A DNA stretch of 64,000 bases from Paenibacillus lycopersici (lineage in GTDB: Bacteria > Bacillota > Bacilli > Paenibacillales > Paenibacillaceae). Shown here in pieces: positions 27,653 through 36,067 of the stretch. The translations under genes were made by a program, and so were the position numbers. Within the stretch, counting starts at the first letter, position 1, and each line of letters opens with the position of its first letter. The notes beneath the pieces were generated by a model, which worked only from the letters and a program-made list of their open reading frames with translations, did no database searches and was not told where the DNA came from. The DNA is taken from contig NZ_CP048209.1 in assembly GCF_010119935.1 (NCBI RefSeq), positions 2,297,001-2,361,000 on the forward strand. The letters run 5' to 3'.

Positions 27653-30382
27653 ATGACGCAGAGACCGCTCGTATGGTTTACGGTCTGCTGGGTGTTAGGC
27701 AGCAGCGCCGCAGCGTCCCTGTCGGGCCGCGGCGCCGCCTTGGCCGGCGCCGCGCTGCTTGCCGCGCTGGCGGCGCAGGTTCTGCTGCGCCGCTGCTCGT
27801 GGCCGCTCGCCGCCGCTTGCATGGCGGCGTTCGGTTTGGCCGCGGGGCATCGGGTATGGACCGATGCCCGGAACGTGACGGCGCTGCCGGAGCAATACGC
27901 GGCAGCGCTTGCGGCTTCGCCGGCGGACCGGGCGGCTTATGCGGCGGAGCTCGCCGGCAAGATCATGTCGCCGCCGGAAATCGACGGCGACCGGGTGCAG
28001 TTCCGCGTGGCGGGCGACAGCATCGCGCTCGGCGGGGAGGACGGCGCGCCAGCGGCGCCGGTGCAGCTCGGCGGCGAGCGGATGCTCGTGCAGGTGAAGC
28101 TGGCGCGGGAAGACGAGCTGGCGGCGGCCGCGGCATGGAAGCGCGGCCAGCGGGTCGTCGTCGCCGGCGAACTGACGGCGCCGTCGGCCGCCACGAACTT
28201 CGGCGGCTTCGACTACCGCGCGTACTTGCGCGGCCAGCGCATCCACTGGCTGCTCGGCGCGGGCGGCGCGGCCGCCGTCCGGGCAAGCGCCGGCCCGCGC
28301 TGGAGCGGCACCGCGCTGCTGCAGCATATGGATGCCTTGCGCGCCGCGCTCGGCAAGCGGATGGACGCCCTGTATCCCGGCGTCCAGGCCGGCTACATGA
28401 AAGGCCTCGTCCTCGGCATAACCGACGATCTCGATCCTGTCGTATACCGCCAGTTCTCGCAGCTGGGGCTTACGCATATTCTGGCGATTTCCGGCCTGCA
28501 TGTGGCCGTGTTCCTCTACGTGCTCGGCGGCCTGCTGCGGCTGCTGCGCATGACGCGCGAGCGCATGCTGCTCGTCATGATCGCGGCGGTGCCGTTCTAC
28601 GTGCTCCTCGCCGGCGCGTCGCCGTCGGTCGTCCGCTCCGGCATCATGGCCATGCTCGGCCTGGCGGCAGCGCGCCTGCACAAGCTGAAGGACGGCCTGC
28701 ATCTACTGGCCGCCGCCGCGCTGCTCATGCTGCTGTGGGAGCCGTATATGCTCGGCAACATCGGGTTTCAATTGTCGTTTCTCGTTACGGCCGGTTTGAT
28801 CCTCGGCTCGTCGCCGGTGCGCAAGCTGTTTCCCCGCGGCAGGCGATGGTGGTCCGCCGCTGCATTCGATCTGCTCTCGGTAACGGTCGTGGCGCAGGCG
28901 ATATCCATGCCGTTGACGATTTATTATTTTAACGGGGTGCATCTGCTGTCGATCGCCGCGAACCTGGTGCTCGTGCCGTTCATCAGCTTCATCGTCATGC
29001 CGCTCGGCGGCGCATCGCTGCTGCTTGACGCAATCTGGCAACCGGTCGGTGCGCTGACCGCGATCATAACGGCGCTCGGCAACGAGCTGACCTTCGGCTT
29101 CATCCTGAAGCTGAGCGGCTGGACCCGCTTCCGGATGATTTGGGCGACGCCGCCGCTGTGGTGGGTAGCGGCTTTCTATGCGGTGCTGGGCGTGCTGTTC
29201 CGGTCGCTGAGCAAGCTGCAGGCGGCGAGGGAGGATGCGGCTAGAGAGGCCATTCCGGACACGATTCCCTTGCGGCCGGCCTCCGAACCGGGAAACGCCG
29301 TCTGGTCGGCGCCGTTCATCGACGTATCGGCACTGTCTCCCGATTCGCGGATGAACCGGCGCGTCGTCCCGGCCGGTGCCGTTCTAGCGTTGGCGGGGCT
29401 GCTGCTCGGCGCGTATTTCCCTGACGCATTCGACCGGAACGGCTATGTCGATTTCATCGATGTCGGACAAGGCGATTCGATTTATATCCGAACGCCGGGC
29501 GGCAAGCATCTGCTCATCGACGGCGGAGGCGCGGTCGAATTCGGCGGCCGCGAGGCGTGGCGCCAGCGGAAGGACCCCTACGAGGTCGGCCGGAAAGCCG
29601 TCGTGCCGCTGCTGCAGCAGCGAGGCGTGCATCATCTCGATCTGCTGGTCCTCTCCCATCTCGACAGCGATCATATTAAAGGCTTGCTGGCCGTTATGGA
29701 AGCCATACCGGTACGGGCGATTCTGTGGAACGGCACCGTGAAGGACTCCGCGGACGCGGTAGCGCTGCTGCACTCGGCGGTAACGTCGGGCATTCCCCTG
29801 TATCGCGCCGAGAAGGGAATGAGCTGGCGCATCGACGGCGGCGCGGTTCAAGTGATCGGCACGCCGCCAAGCCTGCTGGCATCGCCGGGTTTGCTTGAGC
29901 CGCCGGCCGGGGCTGAAGAGGCGGCGATGCCGGCCGTATCCGAGGTCGACGATCAGAACGGCGAGAGCGTTCCGCTGCTGATCAAGCTGAACGGCCGGCA
30001 ATTCCTGTTCACGGGCGATGCCGATGCGAGAGAAGAGCGCAGCCTGCTGACGCAGCTTGAGCGAAGCTCCGGGCAATCGGCGGATACGCCGCCGCCGGGA
30101 GCCGTGGCAGCGCCGGTATCCCCGCCCATCGACGTGATGAAGCTGTCCCATCACGGAAGCAAAACGTCAACGACGGACGAGTGGCTGGCATACTGGCAGC
30201 CGCAGCTGGCGGTCATTTCCGTCGGCCGCAACAACGTATACGGGCATCCGCATCCGACCGTGATCGAACGAATAACGAACGCGGGGATCCCGGCTGCGCG
30301 GACGGATCTTAACGGCGAAGTACAGTTTCGGATCGCGCCGGACGGAGAACTGCGCATGCGCGAAGGGCTTGCGGTCCGCTAG
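27653..30382 (+). CDS. comEC: ComEC, DNA uptake channel protein with metallo-beta-lactamase domain
   Basis: A 909-residue polytopic protein that forms the inner-membrane channel for single-stranded DNA in transformation. It has an N-terminal DUF4131/OB region, the competence-domain core (YMKGLVLGITDDLD, LTHILAISGLHVAVFLYVLGGLLR) with about ten membrane helices, and a C-terminal metallo-beta-lactamase-like nuclease domain (SHLDSDH, His669-x-Asp671-x-Asp673-His674). The ATG at 27653 follows GAGGAGGGG. Confidence 0.95.
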   Translation: MTQRPLVWFTVCWVLGSSAAASLSGRGAALAGAALLAALAAQVLLRRCSWPLAAACMAAFGLAAGHRVWTDARNVTALPEQYAAALAASPADRAAYAAELAGKIMSPPEIDGDRVQFRVAGDSIALGGEDGAPAAPVQLGGERMLVQVKLAREDELAAAAAWKRGQRVVVAGELTAPSAATNFGGFDYRAYLRGQRIHWLLGAGGAAAVRASAGPRWSGTALLQHMDALRAALGKRMDALYPGVQAGYMKGLVLGITDDLDPVVYRQFSQLGLTHILAISGLHVAVFLYVLGGLLRLLRMTRERMLLVMIAAVPFYVLLAGASPSVVRSGIMAMLGLAAARLHKLKDGLHLLAAAALLMLLWEPYMLGNIGFQLSFLVTAGLILGSSPVRKLFPRGRRWWSAAAFDLLSVTVVAQAISMPLTIYYFNGVHLLSIAANLVLVPFISFIVMPLGGASLLLDAIWQPVGALTAIITALGNELTFGFILKLSGWTRFRMIWATPPLWWVAAFYAVLGVLFRSLSKLQAAREDAAREAIPDTIPLRPASEPGNAVWSAPFIDVSALSPDSRMNRRVVPAGAVLALAGLLLGAYFPDAFDRNGYVDFIDVGQGDSIYIRTPGGKHLLIDGGGAVEFGGREAWRQRKDPYEVGRKAVVPLLQQRGVHHLDLLVLSHLDSDHIKGLLAVMEAIPVRAILWNGTVKDSADAVALLHSAVTSGIPLYRAEKGMSWRIDGGAVQVIGTPPSLLASPGLLEPPAGAEEAAMPAVSEVDDQNGESVPLLIKLNGRQFLFTGDADAREERSLLTQLERSSGQSADTPPPGAVAAPVSPPIDVMKLSHHGSKTSTTDEWLAYWQPQLAVISVGRNNVYGHPHPTVIERITNAGIPAARTDLNGEVQFRIAPDGELRMREGLAVR

Positions 30383-30397
30383 CCGCCGCATTTTTGA

Positions 30398-30433
30398 AGT
30401 CGGGAAAGTCCATTCGGACCTCCCGGCTTTTTT
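30398..30433 (+). terminator. Terminator after comEC
   Basis: An imperfect 12-bp stem (30398-30411 with 30416-30428) with an ATTC loop and six T residues. Confidence 0.88.
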
Positions 30434-30537
30434 GCCATGCCAAAATCATTTTGCCATTCATGGATAATGCTAGTCGATCAGGAAAACAATAAGCCAAGCG
30501 ATTTCCTTCAACATCAAGTGAAGAGAGGCGAGCAAGG

Positions 30538-31320
30538 ATGGCAAACCCTAAAGACCCGCAGCAGCCCCGCGACGAATCGCGCAGGCAGTTTCTGAAGTAC
30601 TCGGGCACCGCGATCGGCGGCGTCGTTGTCGGCGGCGTGATCGGCGGCCTGATCGGCGCAAACGCGAAGTCGACCAAGAAGGAAGAAGCTCCGGCGCAGC
30701 CCGATACCGGCAAGCCGGCCCAGTCGGCCAACCGGGATTACAATCAGGCGCTCATGTTTTTCAACCAGGACCAGTTCCTGACCGCGGAAGCGGCGGCGGA
30801 GCGGATTTATCCGAAGGACGATTCCGGTCCAGGCGCGAAGGAGCTCGGCGTCGCCTTCTTCATCGACCATCAGATGGCGAGCGCTTACGGGATGAACGCG
30901 CGCGAGTACATGAGCCCGCCTTTCTATAAATCGGAGACGACGCAGGGCTATCAGCTGTCGTTCAAACGCCGGGAGTTGATCGCGCTCGGACTGGACGCGG
31001 TGAACCAGTACAGCACCGAGAAGCATCAGAAGGCGTTCCCGGATTTGACGCCGGAGGAGCAGGATCAGGTGCTCGGCGACTTCGAGAAGGACGTCGTCCA
31101 GATCAAAGGCGTGCCGGCATCGACGTTTTTCTCGTTCTTCCTGAACCTGACGATCGAGGGGGTCTACGCGGACCCGCTCTACGGCGGCAACAAGAACATG
31201 GACGGCTGGCGGATGCGCAATTACCCCGGCAACCAGATGAGCTACACCGACAATATCGAGAAAGAAGATTTTGTGAAAATGGAACCGTTAAGCCTGAGCG
31301 ATCATCTCGAAATCGGCTAA
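30538..31320 (+). CDS. Gluconate 2-dehydrogenase subunit 3-like protein with Tat signal
   Basis: A 260-residue small (gamma) subunit of the membrane-bound FAD dehydrogenases (gluconate, glucose, sorbitol type). The N terminus has a twin-arginine motif SRRQFLK (residues 14-20) and a Gly/Val/Ile-rich hydrophobic stretch. The rest carries the subunit-3 segments FFIDHQMASAYG and FFSFFLNLTIEGVYADPLYGGNKNMDGW. Such subunits carry the Tat signal and bring the signal-less GMC subunit out by hitchhiking. It starts the redox operon; GMC, tatC, tatA and a CuA lipoprotein follow directly. RBS GAGAGGCGAG. Confidence 0.9.
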   Translation: MANPKDPQQPRDESRRQFLKYSGTAIGGVVVGGVIGGLIGANAKSTKKEEAPAQPDTGKPAQSANRDYNQALMFFNQDQFLTAEAAAERIYPKDDSGPGAKELGVAFFIDHQMASAYGMNAREYMSPPFYKSETTQGYQLSFKRRELIALGLDAVNQYSTEKHQKAFPDLTPEEQDQVLGDFEKDVVQIKGVPASTFFSFFLNLTIEGVYADPLYGGNKNMDGWRMRNYPGNQMSYTDNIEKEDFVKMEPLSLSDHLEIG

Positions 31321-31341
31321 AGGCAAAGGAGAGAGCAGAGC

Positions 31342-33063
31342 ATGGCAACGAAACTTCCCAAAGTGCCGATCGTTATCGTCGGCATGGGCTGGGTAGGCGG
31401 CATTATCGCCGCGGAGCTGACGAAGGCCGGCCATTCCGTCGTCGGCCTGGAGCGTGGCAAGAGCCGGAACACGCAGGATTATTACCACGTGCACGACGAA
31501 CTGCGGTATGCATCCCGCTACGAATTGATGCAGGACTTGTCGAAGGAAACAGTGACGTTCCGTAATACGTCCAAGCAGCGGGCGCTGCCGATGCGCAGCT
31601 ACGGCTCGTTCCTCCTGGGGGACGGGCTCGGCGGCGCGGGCGTGCACTGGAACGGGCAATATTACCGCTTCCTGCCGTATGATTTCGAAATTCGCAGCAA
31701 GACGATCGAGCGCTACGGCGCCAACAAAATCCCCGACGGCATGACGATCCGCGACTGGGGCATTACCTATGACCAGCTGGAGCCGTATTACGTCAAATTC
31801 GAGCAAATGGCCGGCATCGGCGGCGAGCCGACGACGCCGGCGAACGTCGGCGCGATGTCCAAAGCGTTCCCGGTCGGCCCGATGAAGAAGACGCCGGCCA
31901 TGAAGCTGTTCGAGGACTCGGCCAAGAAGCTCGGCTACCATCCGTACATCATTCCGTCGGCCAACTTGACCGAAGTGTACAAGAACCCCGACGGCATCGA
32001 GCGGGCGCCGTGCCAATACTGCGGCTACTGCGAGCGGTTCGGCTGCGAGTACGGGGCGAAGTCCGATCCCGTCGTGACCGTGCTGCCGGTCGCCCAGCAA
32101 TCGGGCAAGCTGGATTTGCGCACCCATTCGAACGTCACGGAAATCCTGCATGACGGGAAACGGGCTACGGGCGTGCGCTACATCAACACGCCGACGGGCG
32201 AAGAATACATCCAGCCCGCGGATGTCGTCATCCTGTCCAGCTACCTGTTCTCGAACGTCAGGCTGCTGCTGCTCTCCAAGCTTGGCACGCCGTACGATCC
32301 GAACACCGATACGGGATCGGTCGGACGCAACTATGCCTACCAAGTGAACGGCGCCAGCACCAACGTCGTGTACGAGGACCGCGAATTCAATATGGCGATG
32401 GGCGCCGGCGCGCTCGGCAGCAGCTTTGACGATTTCAACGGCGACAATTTCGATCATGCCGACCTGAAATTCCTTCACGGCGCGAACATCCGGTTCACGC
32501 AGACGGGGCTCCGGCCGATCCAATTCCAGCCGGCGCCGGCGGGCACGCCGAAATGGGGCGCCGAGTTCAAGAAGCAGACGCTCCATTATGCGAACCGGAC
32601 GCTGACGGTCGCCGCGCAAGGCTCCAGCATGCCATGGCGCCATCACTACCTGGATTTGGATCCGGAATACAAGGACGCGCTCGGACTGCCGCTTATTCGG
32701 CTGACGTTCGATTTCGAGGATCAGGATCGCGAGCTGGTCAAGTACATCGCCGCTCGGACGAAGGAAATCGCCGACGGCATGGGCGGCACGAAGACGGAAA
32801 TGCACGATTCAATCAAGCAGTACAATATCGTGCCGTACCAATCGACCCATAACACGGGCGGTACGATCATGGGCAGCGATCCGAAGACGTCCGTCGTGAA
32901 TAACTATTTGCAAATGTGGGACGCGGAGAACGTCTTCATCTGCGGCGCCTCCACCTTCTCGCACAATAGCGGCTTCAACCCGACCGCGACGGTCGGCGCG
33001 ATGGCATATCGGGCAGCGGACGGCATTGCCAAGTATCTCGCGAAGCCTGGACCGCTCGCATGA
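31342..33063 (+). CDS. GMC-family FAD dehydrogenase, catalytic subunit
   Basis: A 573-residue flavoprotein. The FAD-binding Rossmann motif GMGWVGG is at residues 14-20, and the C-terminal GMC_oxred_C region has THNTGGTIMG and STFSHNSGFNPTATVGAM with the catalytic His and the FAD contact. Cys224, Cys227, Cys230 and Cys235 form a tight cluster (CQYCGYCERFGC); alpha subunits of bacterial FAD glucose/gluconate dehydrogenases hold a 3Fe-4S cluster there. There is no signal peptide of its own. It is likely co-exported with the Tat-signal subunit encoded 21 bp upstream. The substrate (sugar, sugar acid or alcohol) is unknown. Its stop overlaps tatC. Confidence 0.92.
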   Translation: MATKLPKVPIVIVGMGWVGGIIAAELTKAGHSVVGLERGKSRNTQDYYHVHDELRYASRYELMQDLSKETVTFRNTSKQRALPMRSYGSFLLGDGLGGAGVHWNGQYYRFLPYDFEIRSKTIERYGANKIPDGMTIRDWGITYDQLEPYYVKFEQMAGIGGEPTTPANVGAMSKAFPVGPMKKTPAMKLFEDSAKKLGYHPYIIPSANLTEVYKNPDGIERAPCQYCGYCERFGCEYGAKSDPVVTVLPVAQQSGKLDLRTHSNVTEILHDGKRATGVRYINTPTGEEYIQPADVVILSSYLFSNVRLLLLSKLGTPYDPNTDTGSVGRNYAYQVNGASTNVVYEDREFNMAMGAGALGSSFDDFNGDNFDHADLKFLHGANIRFTQTGLRPIQFQPAPAGTPKWGAEFKKQTLHYANRTLTVAAQGSSMPWRHHYLDLDPEYKDALGLPLIRLTFDFEDQDRELVKYIAARTKEIADGMGGTKTEMHDSIKQYNIVPYQSTHNTGGTIMGSDPKTSVVNNYLQMWDAENVFICGASTFSHNSGFNPTATVGAMAYRAADGIAKYLAKPGPLA

Positions 33064-33824
33064 GCGGCGGGGAGGGCGGCAAGCTTTCCCTCGACCGCGA
33101 CTTGATCGCGCATTTGACCGAGCTGCGCAAGCGGCTGATCTTCGCGTCTATCTGGTTCGTCCTCTCGCTAGCCGCAGGTCTCTACGTCTCGCCGCGCATG
33201 CTGCATTTCGTGAAGACGCATCTCGGCTCCGTGCGCGTGGAATGGAGCGTGTTCGCGCTGTCGGACGGCATTGCCGTCTACATGAAATGCGCGCTGATGA
33301 TCGGCTTGCTGCTGTCGCTCCCGGTGTTCATGTACCAGATCTGGGCGTTCGCAAGGCCCGGCATGACGGAAGCGGAAGCGAGAAGCACGCTCTTCTACGT
33401 GCCGCTGTCGTTCGTGCTGTTCTTGGCGGGCGTGCTGTTCGGCTATACCGTGGCGCTGCCGATGATGATCTCGTTCATGATCAAGCTCAACCATTCGATC
33501 GGCGCGCATGAGGTTTACGGCATTCAGCATTACGTGTCGTTCCTCGTGAGCTTCCTGCTGCCGATGGGGTTGGCGTTCGAAATGCCGCTCGTCATGCTGC
33601 TGCTGGCGCGCGTCGGGCTGCTGTCGCCGGGCAATCTGAAGCAGGCGCGCAAATTCGCGTACGTCGGACTCGCCGTTCTGGGCTCGCTGATCTCGCCGCC
33701 GGATTTCGTCTCGCATCTGTCGGTTACCGTTCCGCTCATTCTGCTGTTCGAGATCAGCGCATGGATCAGCATGCGATACATGAGAAGAAAGTCGAAGCCA
33801 TCCCTGGAACCGGCGCTTCCTTGA
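33060..33824 (+). CDS. tatC: Sec-independent protein translocase TatC
   Basis: A 254-residue protein with six membrane helices that recognises twin-arginine signals. It has the N-terminal HLTELRKRLIF motif, LPVFMYQIWAFARPGMTEAEAR and FLISPP-like LGSLISPPDFVS. It overlaps the GMC gene by 4 bp, so it is translationally linked to its likely cargo, as expected for a dedicated TatC. Confidence 0.96.
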   Translation: MSGGEGGKLSLDRDLIAHLTELRKRLIFASIWFVLSLAAGLYVSPRMLHFVKTHLGSVRVEWSVFALSDGIAVYMKCALMIGLLLSLPVFMYQIWAFARPGMTEAEARSTLFYVPLSFVLFLAGVLFGYTVALPMMISFMIKLNHSIGAHEVYGIQHYVSFLVSFLLPMGLAFEMPLVMLLLARVGLLSPGNLKQARKFAYVGLAVLGSLISPPDFVSHLSVTVPLILLFEISAWISMRYMRRKSKPSLEPALP

Positions 33825-33867
33825 CGGAAACGCCGATTCCGCCATCTTATCCGAAGGAGGAGACCGT

Positions 33868-34068
33868 ATGTTCAACAATGTCGGCATTTCCGGCTTGATC
33901 ATTATATTGGCCATCGCGCTGATCGTATTCGGGCCGGCGAAGCTGCCGCAGCTCGGCCGCGCGTTCGGAGACACGCTGCGTGAATTCCGCAACTCGACGA
34001 AGGGCATCATAATCGACGATGCGATCGAAGAGAAGCAGCCCGTCAAGGAATTGGAAGAAGTCAAATAA
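33868..34068 (+). CDS. tatA: Twin-arginine translocase TatA
   Basis: A 66-residue protein with one N-terminal membrane helix (about residues 6-22) and the TatA hinge FGPAKLPQLGRAFGDTLREFR, with an amphipathic helix after it. RBS AAGGAGGAG. With tatC it makes a minimal Gram-positive TatAC translocase, 43 bp downstream of tatC. Confidence 0.95.
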   Translation: MFNNVGISGLIIILAIALIVFGPAKLPQLGRAFGDTLREFRNSTKGIIIDDAIEEKQPVKELEEVK

Positions 34069-34080
34069 GGAGTGTTCACC

Positions 34081-34515
34081 ATGAACAATCGGCTACGCAA
34101 AGGCCTGCTGACGGCCGTTCTGTGCTGCGCTGCCGCGCTTGCGCTAAGCGGCTGCGGCGGCAACAACAACGCGAACAAGAACAATACGGGTACGAACAAC
34201 GGCAATACAGGTACGAACAACAGCGCCAACACCGGCGCAAGCTCCGGCGGCGAACAGACGATTACGGTCAAGGCGAGCAATTTCAAGTTCGATCAGCCCG
34301 AAATCCATGTGAAGCAAGGCGACAAAGTGACGATCAAGCTGCAGAACGACCAAGGCATGCACGGTTTCGCGATCGACGATTACAACGTGGACATCAAGGA
34401 AAGCGGCGGAACCGCCAGCTTTACGGCGGATAAGGCGGGCGAGCACCCGTTCCACTGCTCGATCGTGTGCGGAGCGGGCCATGCGAACATGGTCGGCAAA
34501 CTGATCGTCGACTGA
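34081..34515 (+). CDS. CuA-type cupredoxin lipoprotein
   Basis: A 144-residue lipoprotein. The signal peptide ends in the lipobox LSGC (Cys25), followed by an Asn/Thr/Gly-rich linker (about 26-53) and one cupredoxin domain. The copper ligands form the CuA pattern: His94, then Cys126-x3-Cys130-x3-His134-x2-Met137 (CSIVCGAGHANM), as in cytochrome c oxidase subunit II and N2O reductase. There are no transmembrane helices other than the signal. The preferred ATG at 34081 is 8 bp after AAGGAG; GTG 34072 is possible. It would be an extracellular electron acceptor for the exported dehydrogenase; the role is inferred. Confidence 0.85.
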   Translation: MNNRLRKGLLTAVLCCAAALALSGCGGNNNANKNNTGTNNGNTGTNNSANTGASSGGEQTITVKASNFKFDQPEIHVKQGDKVTIKLQNDQGMHGFAIDDYNVDIKESGGTASFTADKAGEHPFHCSIVCGAGHANMVGKLIVD

Positions 34516-34559
34516 TCGTCGGCAGACCTGCAGCCAAGAAGGAACAGCTTGTAGCGAAT

Positions 34560-34690
34560 GGCCCTTAACTAAAGGCCCTTAACTAAAGGCCCTTAACTAA
34601 AGGCCCTTAGCGAAAGGCCCTTAACGAATGGCCCCACACCGAAAGGTCCTTAACGAATGGGCTCATCAACGAATGGGCTCATCAACGAAT
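34560..34690. repeat. Tandem array of nine degenerate 14-16-bp repeats
   Basis: Three identical copies of GGCCCTTAACTAAA begin at 34560. They are followed by variants at 34602, 34616, 34630 and 34645 and two identical 16-bp copies (GGGCTCATCAACGAAT) at 34659 and 34675. No coding sense; it lies in the gap after the CuA lipoprotein gene. Confidence 0.9.
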
Positions 34691-34724
34691 GTTTGCTCTT
34701 TCACTCGCATGCACACTTAGGAAT

Positions 34725-34769
34725 AAGCCCTGTTTCCGCGGCGTTCGACCGCTCCGGGAACAGGGCTTT
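34725..34769 (+). terminator. Terminator of the Tat/GMC/CuA operon
   Basis: AAGCCCTGTTTCC (34725-34737) pairs with GGGAACAGGGCTT (34756-34768), with an inner CGG/CCG stem. A short T-run follows. Confidence 0.7.
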
Positions 34770-34858
34770 GTCGCGTATGCGGGGGGTCTGGCGCCGGGTT
34801 TGACAGAATGCCCTTCCGATGGTAATGTTTGATGCAATTAGGAGAGGAGTCGTTGCTC

Positions 34859-35818
34859 ATGAGAACGATCGTTTCCGTCGAGGCATTCCGGCCGGAACAA
34901 ATCGCGGCGCTTCGGACGGCGCTGCCGGAATTGGCTTTCATCGACGCATCGGCGCTCGATACGGAGACAGCCAGGGCGCATTTGAAAACCGCCGAAGTCA
35001 TTATCGGCTGGAACCGCGACGTGAAGAAGACGCTGTTCGAGGCGGACATCGCCCTGAAATGGCTGCAGACGATCAATGCCGGCGTCGATTCGATCCCGCT
35101 CGAGCGCCTTTCGGCACAAGGCGCTGTCTTGACGAACGCGTCGGGCGTGCATCCATATCAAATATCCGAATCGGTGTTTGCCATGCTGCTGTCGCTGACG
35201 CGCGGCGTGCATCGCGCCATTCGCAATCAGTCGGCGGGGAAATGGCAGCCTTCGCCCATGCTCGGAGAAGCTCACGGGCGCACGATCGCCATCGTCGGCG
35301 CCGGCGCGATCGGCGGCGAGATCGCCGTCCTTGCGAAAGCGTTCCGCATGCGCGTGCTCGGCATTCGCAGATCCGGCGCGGACGCCGAGAACGTGGATGA
35401 AATGGCGGGGTTGGATAAACTGAACGAAATTCTGGCGCGGAGCGATTATGTCGTCAATTGCCTGCCGCTGACAAGCGAAACGAGGCTGTTGTTCGGCAAA
35501 GCCCAATTCGAAGCGATGAAACCGACCGCGTTCTACATCAACATCGGCCGGGGAGCCACGACGGATACGGCTGCGCTGATCGGCGCTTTGCGGAGCGGCG
35601 GCATTGCCGGCGCCGGCTTGGACGTGTTCGAGCAGGAGCCGCTGCCGGAGAACCATCCGCTCTGGGAGCTGGACAACGTCGTGCTGACGCCGCATGAAGC
35701 AGGCAATACGGAGCATTACATGGATCGCGCCATGGAGATCGTGCTCGATAATCTGGCGCACTATCGCGCGCACGGCGTACCGGGCCGCAATCTGGTCGAC
35801 CTGAACGCGCAGTATTGA
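34859..35818 (+). CDS. D-isomer-specific 2-hydroxyacid dehydrogenase family protein
   Basis: A 319-residue NAD(P)-dependent oxidoreductase. It has the NAD motif GAGAIGGEIA (about residues 145-154), then the catalytic Arg in NIGRGATTD, the Glu in FEQEPLPENHPLW and the His in LTPHEAGNTEHY. The family reduces 2-ketoacids or oxidises D-2-hydroxyacids (glyoxylate, hydroxypyruvate, phosphoglycerate types). The precise substrate is unclear. The ATG at 34859 follows AGGAGAGGAG. Monocistronic between two terminators. Confidence 0.9.
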   Translation: MRTIVSVEAFRPEQIAALRTALPELAFIDASALDTETARAHLKTAEVIIGWNRDVKKTLFEADIALKWLQTINAGVDSIPLERLSAQGAVLTNASGVHPYQISESVFAMLLSLTRGVHRAIRNQSAGKWQPSPMLGEAHGRTIAIVGAGAIGGEIAVLAKAFRMRVLGIRRSGADAENVDEMAGLDKLNEILARSDYVVNCLPLTSETRLLFGKAQFEAMKPTAFYINIGRGATTDTAALIGALRSGGIAGAGLDVFEQEPLPENHPLWELDNVVLTPHEAGNTEHYMDRAMEIVLDNLAHYRAHGVPGRNLVDLNAQY

Positions 35819-35846
35819 CGTCGCCTTGGCGGCACGAGACGAATGA

Positions 35847-35894
35847 GGACCGCGCCCCTGCTGGTAAATCCTTGGCAGGGTGTACGGTCTTTTT
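35847..35894 (+). terminator. Terminator after the hydroxyacid dehydrogenase gene
   Basis: GACCG (35848-35852) pairs with CGGTC (35885-35889), with an inner CCTGC/GCAGG stem, then five T residues. Confidence 0.75.
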
Positions 35895-36013
35895 ATTTTC
35901 TGCTATCCTTTTTAAATGGAGCGCTAATTCTATAACCCATTATTGAACGCACGCATTTATCATTTATAGAACGCGAACATCTAAAATTTTTATAAAAAAA
36001 GTTCATATGCCGT

Positions 36014-36039
36014 GCAACTTTCGAGACGCGTTATCCGTC
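36014..36039 (+). promoter_or_regulatory. Candidate ECF-sigma autoregulatory promoter
   Basis: GCAACTTT (36014-36021, AAC core) and CGTC (36036-36039) are 17 bp apart between AAC and CGT, as in ECF -35/-10 elements. Both are inside an inverted repeat: TGCAACTT (36013-36020) with AAGTTGCA (36044-36051), and an inner AGACG/CGTCT. Confidence 0.5.
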
Positions 36040-36067
36040 TGTTAAGTTGCAAGAGGGGGGGACCACC

